Source of the DNA: Verrucomicrobiota bacterium
GTDB taxonomy: Bacteria > Verrucomicrobiota > Verrucomicrobiia > Verrucomicrobiales > DEV007
Length of the DNA: 64,000 bases
Reading direction: 5' to 3'
Assembly (NCBI GenBank): GCA_020630975.1
Contig: JAHDID010000003.1
Location: 76,474-140,473, forward strand
The notes below the pieces were generated by a model, which did no database searches, had not been told where the DNA came from, and saw nothing but the letters and a program-made list of their open reading frames with translations. Made by a program: the position numbers and the translations under genes. Shown here piece after piece: positions 45,384-54,415 of the stretch. Within the stretch, counting starts at the first letter, position 1, and each line of letters starts with the position of its first letter.

Positions 45384-46814
45384 CTAGGCTGCCGCTTTCA
45401 CTTCTTTGATCAATCCCTTTAGCTCTCGCTGGCTCACTTCGCCCATCTCGGAGGCGCGTTTTAGGACTAGGAGTTCCACCTTGTCGATCTGGCCGTCAGC
45501 CATGGAGTAGAGTATTAGTTTCTTCACGCTTTCCCTAGGTGAGTGATTGGAGCTCTTGTTTGGGTTGCTGAGGATTTCAGCTACCTTCTCTTTACTGATG
45601 CTGCGTTGTTTGGCCCAGTTAGATAGGAGGGTTTCCTCATCGGCGGAGATCACTCCATCGACTTCCGCGAGATGGGCTAATTCGATAAACTCCAGTTCCT
45701 GCAATTCGTTCTGACTGGGCGCGTGGCCGATTTGGTTCTCTACCTGGTGGCGTAGCATCATGCGGCTGCGCATCGCGTGATAGATGATCAGGGTAATGCT
45801 AGCGATGGCAGTAAGGATCACGAGTCCCAGTAGGATGGGTTGGTTGGCTAGGAATCCACAGACGATAGCAAGACCTCCAAAAATCACCCCAAACACCCCG
45901 CCAATAAAGAAAGACAGCTGGCGCGCAGCTGGGCCGATCCACGGTATAAAGAAAAGAAAGCGAGTGATACTAGTGAATAAGATAGCCCAACCGAAACAGC
46001 ACAGTACCACACCGACTATCCGGACGATCGTCTTGGTTCGCTGAAGGTGAGATTTGATACTGGCTAGGGCGGTATCACGATCGCCAGCTACCAGATGGTG
46101 GAGGATACCTTTGTCCCCGATCATGCCAGAGATGATTCCCTCCTTCACCTCTGCTTGGTGAGCGACAGCTTTTTCTTCGGCGAATTTCCCGAAGTAAGTC
46201 GCGACAGCGGGTATGGGTCGGCCACGGTAGCTGATCCGCTCATCACCCAGCTGATCATCTGGATTCTTGTCCCAGTAGAAGTGGTTATCCTGGATGGTGA
46301 GTTCTTTTTGAGTGCCGTCTGGTGTTAGCTCTAGAGTCGATGGGGCTAAGGTATGGCGCCGATTGACGAACTGTACCTTTTGGCTGTCAATCTGGAGATC
46401 GTCGACTTGGTAGTGGTCTGGGGTAAAGGTTTTGGAGCGTAGTTGTTTTTTGAGTCCTGCGTTACGTTTGTTTTTCTGCAGGTGGCTCATCCATTCTTTA
46501 GTCCATGAGACACCATCGTCATCCTCTTTGCGATGCCAGGCATAGATCTCGGCGTCGCGATGTACAGTCAGGTAGCCGACAAATTGCTTCACATACTTTC
46601 CTTGCATCGTGAAGCTCTGGTCCATAGCTCCGGTATAGGAAATGATCTGGTCGTATGCGAGATCATCCACAGCTTTGACAGGTTGCGCCTTTAAAGCTGC
46701 TTTGTGATAGTCGAATCGAGTTTCGTTTTTCCATAGGCCAGAGAGCGAGGCGCCGATTAGGAGCACACCGAAGACAAAGCCGTTGCCCTTCTTTTTGACT
46801 CTTACCTTAGCCAT
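45384..46814 (-). CDS. TMEM43-like membrane protein with TerB-like C-terminus
   Basis: 476 residues from ATG 46814 (MAKVRVKKKGNGFVFG). An N-terminal membrane helix, a large extracytoplasmic region with YDQIISYTGAMDQSF and YTVHRDAEIYAW-type strands as in TMEM43 proteins, then several helices (about 280-380). The C-terminal helical domain with LAEVDGVISADEETLLSNW and MADGQIDKVELLVLKR has the paired acidic pattern of TerB-like domains. Function unknown, possibly envelope stress or metal related. It follows the PQQ lipoprotein by 29 bp. Confidence 0.7.
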   Translation of the reverse strand: MAKVRVKKKGNGFVFGVLLIGASLSGLWKNETRFDYHKAALKAQPVKAVDDLAYDQIISYTGAMDQSFTMQGKYVKQFVGYLTVHRDAEIYAWHRKEDDDGVSWTKEWMSHLQKNKRNAGLKKQLRSKTFTPDHYQVDDLQIDSQKVQFVNRRHTLAPSTLELTPDGTQKELTIQDNHFYWDKNPDDQLGDERISYRGRPIPAVATYFGKFAEEKAVAHQAEVKEGIISGMIGDKGILHHLVAGDRDTALASIKSHLQRTKTIVRIVGVVLCCFGWAILFTSITRFLFFIPWIGPAARQLSFFIGGVFGVIFGGLAIVCGFLANQPILLGLVILTAIASITLIIYHAMRSRMMLRHQVENQIGHAPSQNELQELEFIELAHLAEVDGVISADEETLLSNWAKQRSISKEKVAEILSNPNKSSNHSPRESVKKLILYSMADGQIDKVELLVLKRASEMGEVSQRELKGLIKEVKAAA

Positions 46815-46843
46815 AGCACAGTACCGTTTTATTTGTCGCCACT

Positions 46844-48082
46844 TCACTCCGCTTCGCGGAAGGCATAGACGACACCATCCTGGCCGCAGATGATCATCAT
46901 GCCACGCGAGATCGCTGGCGATGCCTGCACCTTGGTGCCGAGCTGCCAGGTCCATAGCTCGCTGCCATCGGCTGGGTCGATGGCGTAGAGGTAGCCGTCG
47001 GTCCCCGCTTGCCAGATAGTGCTCGGGGTCAGCACGGGTGATGAGTCAAAAGCACGGCGACCGGAGAATTCCCAAACCACTTCACCGGTGACGCGATCGT
47101 AGGCGGTCAGCTTTTTCTCGGGGCAGGGGACGAAGAGCCGCTTCTCTCCCACTGCTGGTGAGCCGGTGTACTCGTAGCCAGTCTGCACCTGCCAGACCGT
47201 CTCACCAGTGGCGATGTCGACCGCTAGCACCTCGCCGCCATTGTGGGCGACATAGGCGATGCCATCGCGGACGGATGAGGAGTTGGCGATATAGGAGCCG
47301 ACCTCGATCGAGCGAGATTCGCCTTCGCCATCCGCAGGCACGATGTGAAACATGCCATCGCAGCCGCCAAAGGTGACCGCCTGCTGGCCGCCGGAGTTGA
47401 CGATCGACGGGGTGGCCATGATGTAGTTGTCGGTCTCGTGTTTCCACAGCATCTCGCCAGTCCCGGCATCGAGACAGTAGAGGTAGTAGTCGTGGCTACC
47501 GAAGAAGACTCGCACCTTGCCATCGTCCGACTCGAGGATATTCACGCCGCCTTCGATCTTGCCCTCCACCTCGAAGCGCCAAGCCTCGGAGCCGTCTTTA
47601 GCATTTAGCCCGTAGAATACCCCGCCGGTATCCCCTAAAAAGACGCGGTCGCCATGGAGAGCGGCCGGTCCAGAGATGCCTGCCTCGGCCTGAAACTGCC
47701 AGCGCAGCTCACCAGTGTCGAGAGCTAGGGCGTAGATGGTGCCTTCCTGATTGCCCACATAGATGGTGCCATCGGAGATCACAGGTGTCGCATCGATGGG
47801 TAGGCGGCGGCGACCATCTTCCACCGGCGGCTCGTAGGACCAGGCGAGATCCAGCGGGTAGGCGAGGTCTTCCTGAGAAATTCCCTGCAATTCTGCATCT
47901 CCACGAAAGATCGGCCACTCCTGATACGTAGGCTGTGGAGTCGTGTCGACATTTTTGTGACTGTCCGCCTCCGATGAGTCGTCTGACTTCTGGCAGCTGA
48001 CATACCCTGCGGATAGGGCTATGATAGCCGTTAGCTTTACCCAAGGTAGTGTGACGGTGGCTCGTTTCATAACTATCGACAT
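46844..48082 (-). CDS. PQQ-like beta-propeller lipoprotein
   Basis: 412 residues (a second ATG 12 bp inside is possible). Signal peptide with lipobox-like AGYVSCQ, then WPIFRGDAELQG and at least six propeller blades with the recurring GxIYA.D..TGE..W pattern (TIYALALDTGELRWQF; YLYAIDPADGSELWTW). Similar to BamB-like and PQQ_2 proteins, very common in Verrucomicrobia and Planctomycetes. Likely a periplasmic scaffold; no catalytic cofactor site was verified. Confidence 0.85.
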   Translation of the reverse strand: MSIVMKRATVTLPWVKLTAIIALSAGYVSCQKSDDSSEADSHKNVDTTPQPTYQEWPIFRGDAELQGISQEDLAYPLDLAWSYEPPVEDGRRRLPIDATPVISDGTIYVGNQEGTIYALALDTGELRWQFQAEAGISGPAALHGDRVFLGDTGGVFYGLNAKDGSEAWRFEVEGKIEGGVNILESDDGKVRVFFGSHDYYLYCLDAGTGEMLWKHETDNYIMATPSIVNSGGQQAVTFGGCDGMFHIVPADGEGESRSIEVGSYIANSSSVRDGIAYVAHNGGEVLAVDIATGETVWQVQTGYEYTGSPAVGEKRLFVPCPEKKLTAYDRVTGEVVWEFSGRRAFDSSPVLTPSTIWQAGTDGYLYAIDPADGSELWTWQLGTKVQASPAISRGMMIICGQDGVVYAFREAE

Positions 48083-48191
48083 GAGAAAACACGTGGCTTC
48101 ACCTCGAGGGAAGTCAAATCAACTCCAGCAAAATAGCAGTACTGAAATGTGGATATTCCGACCAGCAGAGATGATAATCCCTTTTGCTCTT

Positions 48192-49037
48192 ATGAAGTTT
48201 ATCCTCCTCATAACTGCTCTTATATCTCTGTTGGCGACGACGGCTCAGAGAGCAGAGGCACAGGCTGCCGCTCCCGCTGCGCCTAATCCTCAGGCTTGGC
48301 TGGACCGAGTGTCCCATGGCCCTCCTGGACCGAACACCGATATCCGGCCCACGGAGCTTACTTATGAGCTCAGCTGGAAAGGGCGTGTGAAGGCGGGCAA
48401 TATGACTTTCCGTCTGACCGAGCCTCATCAGGGTGTCTATCGCTCCGAGGCTAGCGGCAAGAGTACTGGTCTAGCGCGTGCCTTGTTCCCCTACGACTTC
48501 AGCGGCGCTTCGCAGACCCACGCCGATACGCTCAAGCCGATGGCTTTTAACTTTAAGGACAAGATGAAGACCAAGTCCTACACCTACAAGATCCTCTTTC
48601 AGCCGAATCAGATGATCAGCGAGACAGATCTGAAGGATCACAAGACGGGTGTCACTACTCCGTATCGCAGGGTCTATCGTTTCAATAAAGACGTCGGCAT
48701 GGACATGATGTCTGCTCTGCTCTACATGCGCAGCCTCGAGTTGAAGCAGGGTGAAAAGATCTCCATCGTCACCGCGACTTTTAACAAACCTTACCTCGTC
48801 GATTTCACGGTGCTCGGGCGAGAGAAAAAGAAGGTAAAGCGCACCAACTACAATGCGATCAAACTGGATATGAAGATCCACAAGATCCACTCGGACATGA
48901 CCATCGAGCGCTATGACAAGATCGAGCGTGCTACTATCTGGGTCTCCGATGATGAGTATCGGATACCGATCGAGATGCAGGGCGATATCTTCATCGGCTA
49001 CATCTGCTCACGTTTGTCGAGCCGCCGGTTTCTTTAG
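48192..49037 (+). CDS. DUF3108 secreted protein
   Basis: 281 residues from ATG 48192, with signal peptide KFILLITALISLLATTAQRAEA. ELTYELSWKGRVKAGNMTF, then the segments around SLELKQGEKISI and ERATIWVSDDEYRIPIEM, match DUF3108, beta-rich periplasmic proteins of unknown role. Divergent from the PQQ-like gene. Confidence 0.78.
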   Translation: MKFILLITALISLLATTAQRAEAQAAAPAAPNPQAWLDRVSHGPPGPNTDIRPTELTYELSWKGRVKAGNMTFRLTEPHQGVYRSEASGKSTGLARALFPYDFSGASQTHADTLKPMAFNFKDKMKTKSYTYKILFQPNQMISETDLKDHKTGVTTPYRRVYRFNKDVGMDMMSALLYMRSLELKQGEKISIVTATFNKPYLVDFTVLGREKKKVKRTNYNAIKLDMKIHKIHSDMTIERYDKIERATIWVSDDEYRIPIEMQGDIFIGYICSRLSSRRFL

Positions 49038-49055
49038 CCCTTCCTCTGCGCACTC

Positions 49056-49547
49056 ATGCCCTCTGCCACACCATTGCTCGTGGTATTCGACCTCGATCTC
49101 ACCTTGTGGAGTTGTGGCGGTTTGTGGATCGACTGTACTAGCTACCCGTTTCGCCAGGATGCCGGTGGGCGCATCTGGGATAGCGATGGCCGAGAGATGC
49201 GGCTCTACGCTGACGTGGCGGATATACTCGATCGCTGCGATTTCATGGGGATCGATATGGCGCTTGCCTCGCGCACAGGGCGGCCTGATTGGGCTCGAGA
49301 GATGCTCGATCTGCTAGGCATCCGCGACCGCTTTGTCTACGACGAGATTTTTCCCAGCAGTAAGGTCGCTCACTTTGCCAATCTCAGAGATGCCTCCGGT
49401 TTCGACTATACGGATATGCTGTTTTTCGATGATGAGCCGCGCAATATCATAGAAGTCGGAGCTCTCGGAGTGACCAGTATCGATGTGCCGAGCGGCTTGG
49501 ATATGGCCACCTTTGAGCAGGGGTTGGCGGCTCATGAGAGTCGCTAA
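49056..49547 (+). CDS. Magnesium-dependent phosphatase-1 (HAD) family protein
   Basis: 163 residues. HAD motif I VFDLDLTLWSCG, then ALASRTGRPDWAREML and LFFDDEPRNI, as in MDP-1 type phosphatases, which act on protein tyrosine or sugar substrates. It is 18 bp after the DUF3108 gene and possibly co-transcribed. Confidence 0.85.
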   Translation: MPSATPLLVVFDLDLTLWSCGGLWIDCTSYPFRQDAGGRIWDSDGREMRLYADVADILDRCDFMGIDMALASRTGRPDWAREMLDLLGIRDRFVYDEIFPSSKVAHFANLRDASGFDYTDMLFFDDEPRNIIEVGALGVTSIDVPSGLDMATFEQGLAAHESR

Positions 49548-49615
49548 ACTTAGCTGGTCGAAATCAGCATATCTTACTTCGTCTGTCAGTCATTCTGGGG
49601 TAAGCTGAAATAGAA

Positions 49616-50191
49616 ATGGTAGACTTTCTCAATAGTCCTGATGGCAGGGACAGAATAGCTAGGATCTCGGTGAGTCGCTATCACCAGATGATCGATGCTG
49701 GCTTGTTTGATAATTGGGATGTCGAATTGGTGGATGGATTGCTGGTAAACAAAATGTCAAAAACGGATCTGCACATCCAAGTGGTCGACATCATCCTCGA
49801 GTTACTCGAGGATTTTTGTCCGAGGTCGGAGTATTGGGTGCGGCAGGAGTTGCCGCTCACATTAGCAGAATCGGAGCCGGAGCCCGATGTGTCAGTGGTA
49901 AAAGGTAGGCGGTCTGAGTTGCGTCAATCAAAGCCGACGACTGCAGAGTTTGTGGTAGAAGTGGCGATTTCCTCCATCGCTGTCGATCGAGCCAAAGCTC
50001 AAGACTACGCTAGAGCGGATATACCAGAATATTGGATCATTCGCCCAAAGCACCAGACTGTAGAGGTCTACAGATCGCTAGTGGATGGTGAGTATCAGAC
50101 TCATTTGATCTACGATCAGAGCGATTCTATCGAGGCAAAGGCCCTTCCTGGATTTTCTTTCTGTCTGCGCGATTTTCTCGGCGCTTCGTGA
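49616..50191 (+). CDS. Uma2-family (DUF820) putative nuclease-fold protein
   Basis: 191 residues. PD-(D/E)XK-like core: VELVDGLLVNKM, SEPEPDVSVVKG, FVVEVAISS and AQDYARADIPEYWIIRP. The family expands in cyanobacteria and Verrucomicrobia and its function is unknown. A second, distant member lies at 60520. Confidence 0.85.
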   Translation: MVDFLNSPDGRDRIARISVSRYHQMIDAGLFDNWDVELVDGLLVNKMSKTDLHIQVVDIILELLEDFCPRSEYWVRQELPLTLAESEPEPDVSVVKGRRSELRQSKPTTAEFVVEVAISSIAVDRAKAQDYARADIPEYWIIRPKHQTVEVYRSLVDGEYQTHLIYDQSDSIEAKALPGFSFCLRDFLGAS

Positions 50192-50277
50192 AGTTTGATT
50201 TAGCAAAGAGCTTCAGCTGAACGGCTCCTTGCAGCCGCGCAGCTTTCGCGCGAGTATCGGGCCTCCACTTATTTATC

Positions 50278-51318
50278 ATGCCCGATCTCTATCCACTGGC
50301 TCGCAAGTTTCTCTTTTCGCTCGATGCTGAGCGTGCTCACTACCTGACGCTCGATGGCATGTCGTTGGCGCATCGGCTTGGGACATTGAGCGCTCTCACT
50401 GGCTGTTCGCCTGCTTCATCTGAGAAGTCAGTAAAGGTGATGGGCTTGGATTTCCCCAATCGAGTTGGCTTAGCTGCTGGTCTGGACAAAGGCGGCACAG
50501 CTGTGAATGCACTCGGTGCGGTGGGCTTTGGTCATGTGGAGATCGGTACGGTCACGCCACGGCCGCAGCCGGGAAATGATAAGCCGCGTCTCTTCCGCTT
50601 GATCGAGCACGAGGCGATCATCAATCGCATGGGTTTCAATAATCCTGGCACAGATGGGATGTTGGAAAATCTCAAGTCCTCGACCACTACTGGCAAGCCA
50701 TTCCACGGTGTGCTGGGCATCAATATCGGCAAAAACTTCGACACGCCCAATGAGCAGGCCAACGATGACTATCTGAAGGCGTTTTCCGCAGTCTATGGAG
50801 CGGCCGACTACGTGACGGCGAATCTCTCCTCGCCCAACACCAAGGGCCTGCGTGATCTGCAGAGTGCGCAGACCTGCGAGAGCCTGATCCAGACGCTACA
50901 GGAGAGGCGAAAAGAGCTGATCGATCAGCATGAGGGCAAATACGTGCCGCTAGTCATCAAGATCGCTCCTGATCTGGACAAAGAGGCCATCGAATCCTTA
51001 GCCGAAGTCTTCAGCCGCACCGAGATCGATGGGGTCATCACCACCAATACGACCATCTCGCGCGAGGCTGTGGCTGGTCACCGGCTGGCTGATGAGGCTG
51101 GCGGTCTGAGTGGCGCTCCGCTGACTACGGCTTCCACCGAGGTGGTGGCGACCTTGAGAGCGGCTATGGACGCCGGTGTACCGATCATCGCGGCAGGGGG
51201 TATCATGACGGCGGCTGATGGTCAGGCCAAACTCGACGCTGGAGCGGAGTTAGTTCAGATTTACACCGGTCTCGTCTATCGGGGACCACAGTTGGTCGCT
51301 GATCTGGCTAAACTGTAA
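50278..51318 (+). CDS. pyrD: Dihydroorotate dehydrogenase (quinone), class 2
   Basis: 346 residues. An N-terminal membrane-associating helix (LYPLARKFLFSLDAERAH) marks the class 2 quinone enzyme. FPNRVGLAAGLDKGG, the catalytic Ser in VTANLSSPNTKGLRDLQ, FMN site IIAAGGIMTAADG and QIYTGLVYRGP. Fourth step of pyrimidine synthesis, on the inner membrane. Confidence 0.96.
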   Translation: MPDLYPLARKFLFSLDAERAHYLTLDGMSLAHRLGTLSALTGCSPASSEKSVKVMGLDFPNRVGLAAGLDKGGTAVNALGAVGFGHVEIGTVTPRPQPGNDKPRLFRLIEHEAIINRMGFNNPGTDGMLENLKSSTTTGKPFHGVLGINIGKNFDTPNEQANDDYLKAFSAVYGAADYVTANLSSPNTKGLRDLQSAQTCESLIQTLQERRKELIDQHEGKYVPLVIKIAPDLDKEAIESLAEVFSRTEIDGVITTNTTISREAVAGHRLADEAGGLSGAPLTTASTEVVATLRAAMDAGVPIIAAGGIMTAADGQAKLDAGAELVQIYTGLVYRGPQLVADLAKL

Positions 51319-51409
51319 AATCCTCTCACTTTTCTAAAACAAAAGTTGCGAGATCTCCACAGGATATTATCTTCTCGACCCGATCATTGCACAGCAATCG
51401 ATCATATGG

Positions 51410-51482
51410 GCCAACTTAGCTCAGTTGGTAGAGCAGCTGATTTGTAATCAGCCGGTCAACGGTTCGAGTCCGTTAGTTGGCT
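51410..51482 (+). tRNA. tRNA-Thr (anticodon TGT)
   Basis: Acceptor GCCAACT/AGTTGGC with discriminator T, anticodon stem CTGAT/ATCAG-type with loop containing TGT, T-loop TTCGAGT. 73 nt, CCA not encoded. Followed by a terminator. Confidence 0.95.
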
Positions 51483-51501
51483 TAAAAAAAGAAAAAGAAA
51501 G

Positions 51502-51529
51502 GGGAGTCACTCAGGTGGCTCCCTTTTTT
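51502..51529 (+). terminator. Terminator after tRNA-Thr
   Basis: GGGAGTCAC-TCAG-GTGGCTCCC (one G-U) then TTTTTT. Confidence 0.9.
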
Positions 51530-51548
51530 CGTGTCCGAGAGACCTGGA

Positions 51549-51619
51549 GATTCGACTTTAGTCGAATCCTCAAGTCGAGCCGAAGCCTCTCGACACTATG
51601 AGTCGACTGAAGTCGAATC
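51549..51619. repeat. 20-bp palindromes, copies 2 and 3
   Basis: GATTCGACTTTAGTCGAATC (51549-51568) and GAGTCGACTGAAGTCGAATC (51600-51619), with more partial CTCGA/GTCGA repeats between. Same family as 45201-45220. They lie between the tRNA-Thr terminator and a convergent membrane-protein gene. Confidence 0.8.
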
Positions 51620-52107
51620 TACGCCTCTACCCCGCTCAGTCGCAGGGCCACCAGCAGAGGCACGATGCAGACCAGACCGAAGCTCATATCGATCAGCTGC
51701 CAATAGAATGGGATGCCGCGGATTGGGCCACAGATAGCAGCTAGAGGAATCACGCCGATGCAGGCGGCGACTCCGACCCACAGCACATCGCGGTAGCGCT
51801 GCGGATCTCGAAAGGGCAGCACAAAGAACAAGGCGATCACGATATGACCGAACGCCAGCCAATCGGTGCCATAGGCGAGAAATGGGTAGTCTCGATACGT
51901 TTCATGCAATCCCTCGCGCACCAGTAGGATCCAGTGGGCCAGCCCCGTGTGGCTGGTGGGTGATAGATCCGCATCGCTACCGACCAAGAGTTTGGCCAGG
52001 ATATCCAGCTCGATCGCCAGCGGAAAAGCGGTAAGGCCGCTGACCACCAGGCCAAAGATGACGAAGGCTACGATCGCACGAAACCACAGGGTTTGCTTGT
52101 TACTCAT
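51619..52107 (-). CDS. Hypothetical membrane protein
   Basis: 162 residues from ATG 52107 (MSNKQTLWFRAIVAFVIFG). Four predicted membrane helices (about 8-30, 75-95, 105-122 and 130-155). A stretch PTSHTGLAHWILLVREGLHETYRD lies between the first two. No family recognised with confidence. Confidence 0.65.
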   Translation of the reverse strand: MSNKQTLWFRAIVAFVIFGLVVSGLTAFPLAIELDILAKLLVGSDADLSPTSHTGLAHWILLVREGLHETYRDYPFLAYGTDWLAFGHIVIALFFVLPFRDPQRYRDVLWVGVAACIGVIPLAAICGPIRGIPFYWQLIDMSFGLVCIVPLLVALRLSGVEA

Positions 52108-52165
52108 GCTAGGAAGATGCCTAGCCAGTGCGATGGGCTGATGAAGCGTGTGTGAAAAAAGTAAG

Positions 52166-52198
52166 AAAAAGCCCGCCGAGTAAGGTGCTCGGCGGGCT
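52166..52198 (-). terminator. Terminator after 52239 gene
   Basis: Perfect 11-bp stem AGCCCGCCGAG/CTCGGCGGGCT with a 7-base loop; the T-run is on the minus-strand side. Confidence 0.88.
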
Positions 52199-52238
52199 AT
52201 GGGGAGAGTTTTGTTGTTAGGCGCTATTGGGTTAGGCA

Positions 52239-52901
52239 CTAAAATCGATTAAACAAATAAGTGAAACTATTGAAGGATGTCCGCTCCTGGTGGTAGCGGA
52301 AAGCCATGTAAGCGAAGCCACCATTTCGAGTGGTGTCTACGACTTCTACAGTCTCATCATTTTGGGTGGTTGTCACCTCTTCAACTTCCTCATCATCAGT
52401 TAGAACGGACGAAGGGGTGGTCGTAGCAGGGCGAAACATAAAGAAAGATACCTGCTCACTGGTGTGGCGGCGCTCACTGTCGCGCAGGGTATCCTCATCG
52501 ATGCCGATAGCTAGGCCGCCAGAGTTGCTCTCGCGCAGCACTGCAAAGCCACCATCGCGGCCATCCATGCCCGATTGGGTGACCACCGCACCGCTCGGAT
52601 CGAAGCCATCGACTCCGAGGGACTGGGTGCGGTCGGTGACGTTATCACCCGTCAGGCCCACAGCTATCTCGATGCCATTGATGGTCCAGACACCCGATTC
52701 GATGGCGATGTAGCCGATGGTCTCGTCGAGACGATCACGGTCGCGATCTTCACCGACGTGTTTGCCGATGTAGAAGCTATCACCAGTGGCTGCCTGGGTC
52801 CGCTTCTCGCCTTGGCTGTTGGTCTGGGAGGAAAAGCGGTTCGAACTTTTGAAATATGCAGCAAAACGTAACTTTGGGTTAGGATTATTACGCTGGTTCA
52901 T
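52239..52901 (-). CDS. Hypothetical protein resembling the end domain of large secreted proteins
   Basis: 220 residues without a signal peptide. GDSFYIGKHVGEDRDRDRLD, ETIGYIAIESGVW and RRHTSEQVSFFMFRP resemble a repeat seen near the C-termini of large exported proteins of marine bacteria, with a Thr/Glu-rich linker after. It may be a displaced or truncated domain. Function unknown. Confidence 0.55.
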   Translation of the reverse strand: MNQRNNPNPKLRFAAYFKSSNRFSSQTNSQGEKRTQAATGDSFYIGKHVGEDRDRDRLDETIGYIAIESGVWTINGIEIAVGLTGDNVTDRTQSLGVDGFDPSGAVVTQSGMDGRDGGFAVLRESNSGGLAIGIDEDTLRDSERRHTSEQVSFFMFRPATTTPSSVLTDDEEVEEVTTTQNDETVEVVDTTRNGGFAYMAFRYHQERTSFNSFTYLFNRF

Positions 52902-53035
52902 TTCAGGTTTATATAAAAACTATAAACCTAGGGATTTGGAATCATACTAAAAATTATAAAAATCAAATTCAATTCCCCTGATAGCCATGCCTTTGAGAAA
53001 GCGCGTTGTCCGAAACGTTCAAATTTTGCAAAAGG

Positions 53036-54196
53036 CTAACTATCGCCAAGCAAAAATTGCATGTGCGGCATATACAGCTCTGGCTCGAGTAGGAAGGAGT
53101 CGTGGCCTTTCTCCGAATGCACGGTGATGAACATGTGCTCCACCTCTGCTTCCTTTAGGCCAGCCACCAGAGCGGCCTGCTCTTCTGGGTAGAAGCAATA
53201 GTCCTCATCGATGCTGAATACCAGGTAGCGGTGTCTGGCCTCTTGGCTGCGGCGCAGCAGATCGGTGAAGTCTTTGGCAACGCCTTGCTCGACGGGATCG
53301 AAGGAGCTCCACATCTCGCAGATGCGCAGGTAGGAATTGGGGTCGAAACGATCGGTGAACTTTTTGCCCTGGTGCAGCATGTAGCTCTCCACATGATCAT
53401 GTGGCTGGTACCAGGCGAAGCGCCCCTCAGTAGGTAGCACGACTTTTTTAGCGCGCCGCTCGATCGCATCGAGATGCACAAAGGTCTTGTGGCTCATCAT
53501 CCGAGCCAGACTGAGGCCGGTGACTGGGCGCGCGTCATTGGCATAGAAGTCGCCGCCGCAGAAGTGCGGATCATTCTCGATGGCCAGGATCTGCTCGAGC
53601 AGGATGATGCGGTTGAGCACAGTCGTGCGAGTGCCGGTAGCGATCGGGATGACGCGGCTGGTTCGCTCGGGGAAATTCGTCGCCAACGTCAGACACCCCA
53701 GCCCTCCAGTCGATGGGCCGATCACGGCGTGCAGCTTGTCGATGCCCAGAGTATCCAGCAGATGTATCTGGCTTTTCACCACATCGAGCACACTGATGTG
53801 TGGGAAGCGGCTACCATACGGCTCGCCAGTGGCGGGATCGATCGACGCTGGGCCTGTCGAGCCATAGCAGCCACCGATGTAGTTGGCACAGATCACGCAA
53901 AAGCGATCGGTATCGATCGCTTTGCCCGGGCCGACGAAAGGCTCCCACCAGCCGTAGTGGCACTCCTCGGTCCAGTAGTCAGTGGCGGGGTTCTCCGGAC
54001 AATAGCCTGCCACCAGATGGCTCCCCGAAAAGGCGTGGAACAGCAGGATCGCATTCGACTTATCCTCATTCAGCTCGCCCAGCTGCACATAAGCCAACTG
54101 CGCATCGTCGAGCGATTCACCACTACGAAAGACAAACGGCTCCTCCGGAGTCGCCAGTGTGTGCAATCGAGTCTCGACCTGGGCAATATCAGTCAT
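53036..54196 (-). CDS. metX: Homoserine O-acetyltransferase
   Basis: 386 residues, alpha/beta-hydrolase fold. Catalytic Ser162 in VIGPSTGGLG, Asp in SIDEDYCFYPEEQ and His in HSEKGHDSFLLE. NAILLFHAFSGSHLVAGY and CYGSTGPASIDP are typical of MetX. It acetylates homoserine for methionine synthesis. The nucleophile elbow reads GPSTGG rather than the commoner GGSMGG. No metY or metW is adjacent, and no SAM riboswitch was seen. Confidence 0.9.
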   Translation of the reverse strand: MTDIAQVETRLHTLATPEEPFVFRSGESLDDAQLAYVQLGELNEDKSNAILLFHAFSGSHLVAGYCPENPATDYWTEECHYGWWEPFVGPGKAIDTDRFCVICANYIGGCYGSTGPASIDPATGEPYGSRFPHISVLDVVKSQIHLLDTLGIDKLHAVIGPSTGGLGCLTLATNFPERTSRVIPIATGTRTTVLNRIILLEQILAIENDPHFCGGDFYANDARPVTGLSLARMMSHKTFVHLDAIERRAKKVVLPTEGRFAWYQPHDHVESYMLHQGKKFTDRFDPNSYLRICEMWSSFDPVEQGVAKDFTDLLRRSQEARHRYLVFSIDEDYCFYPEEQAALVAGLKEAEVEHMFITVHSEKGHDSFLLEPELYMPHMQFLLGDS

Positions 54197-54249
54197 AAAT
54201 GTGTGTGAAGAGTGAACGGACCAGCTGGGGAAACGGTAGAGTGAGCGAT

Positions 54250-54310
54250 TGTACCCTATTGAATTTAGACTGTACCCTATTCAGTCTAAACTGTACCCTA
54301 TTCAAATAGG
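54250..54310 (+). repeat. 21-bp tandem repeat array, locus C (three units)
   Basis: TGTACCCTATT at 54250, 54271 and 54292, period 21 bp. Spacers TTTAGAC and GTCTAAA around the middle unit are perfect complements and can form a hairpin. Lies upstream of metX. Confidence 0.9.
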
Positions 54311-54415
54311 AGGCTCCAGTGATATGTTGCACGTTCACCATCTAGGTCACGCGAAACAGATCAGGCCATCGCTAGGCCGTAGCCATGCAGAAATAATCTC
54401 AGGCGCTAGAGCGGC

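Noticed and set aside
51319-51409. Leader peptide before tRNA-Thr
   Set aside because: No ATG-initiated Thr-rich frame or terminator between pyrD and the tRNA.
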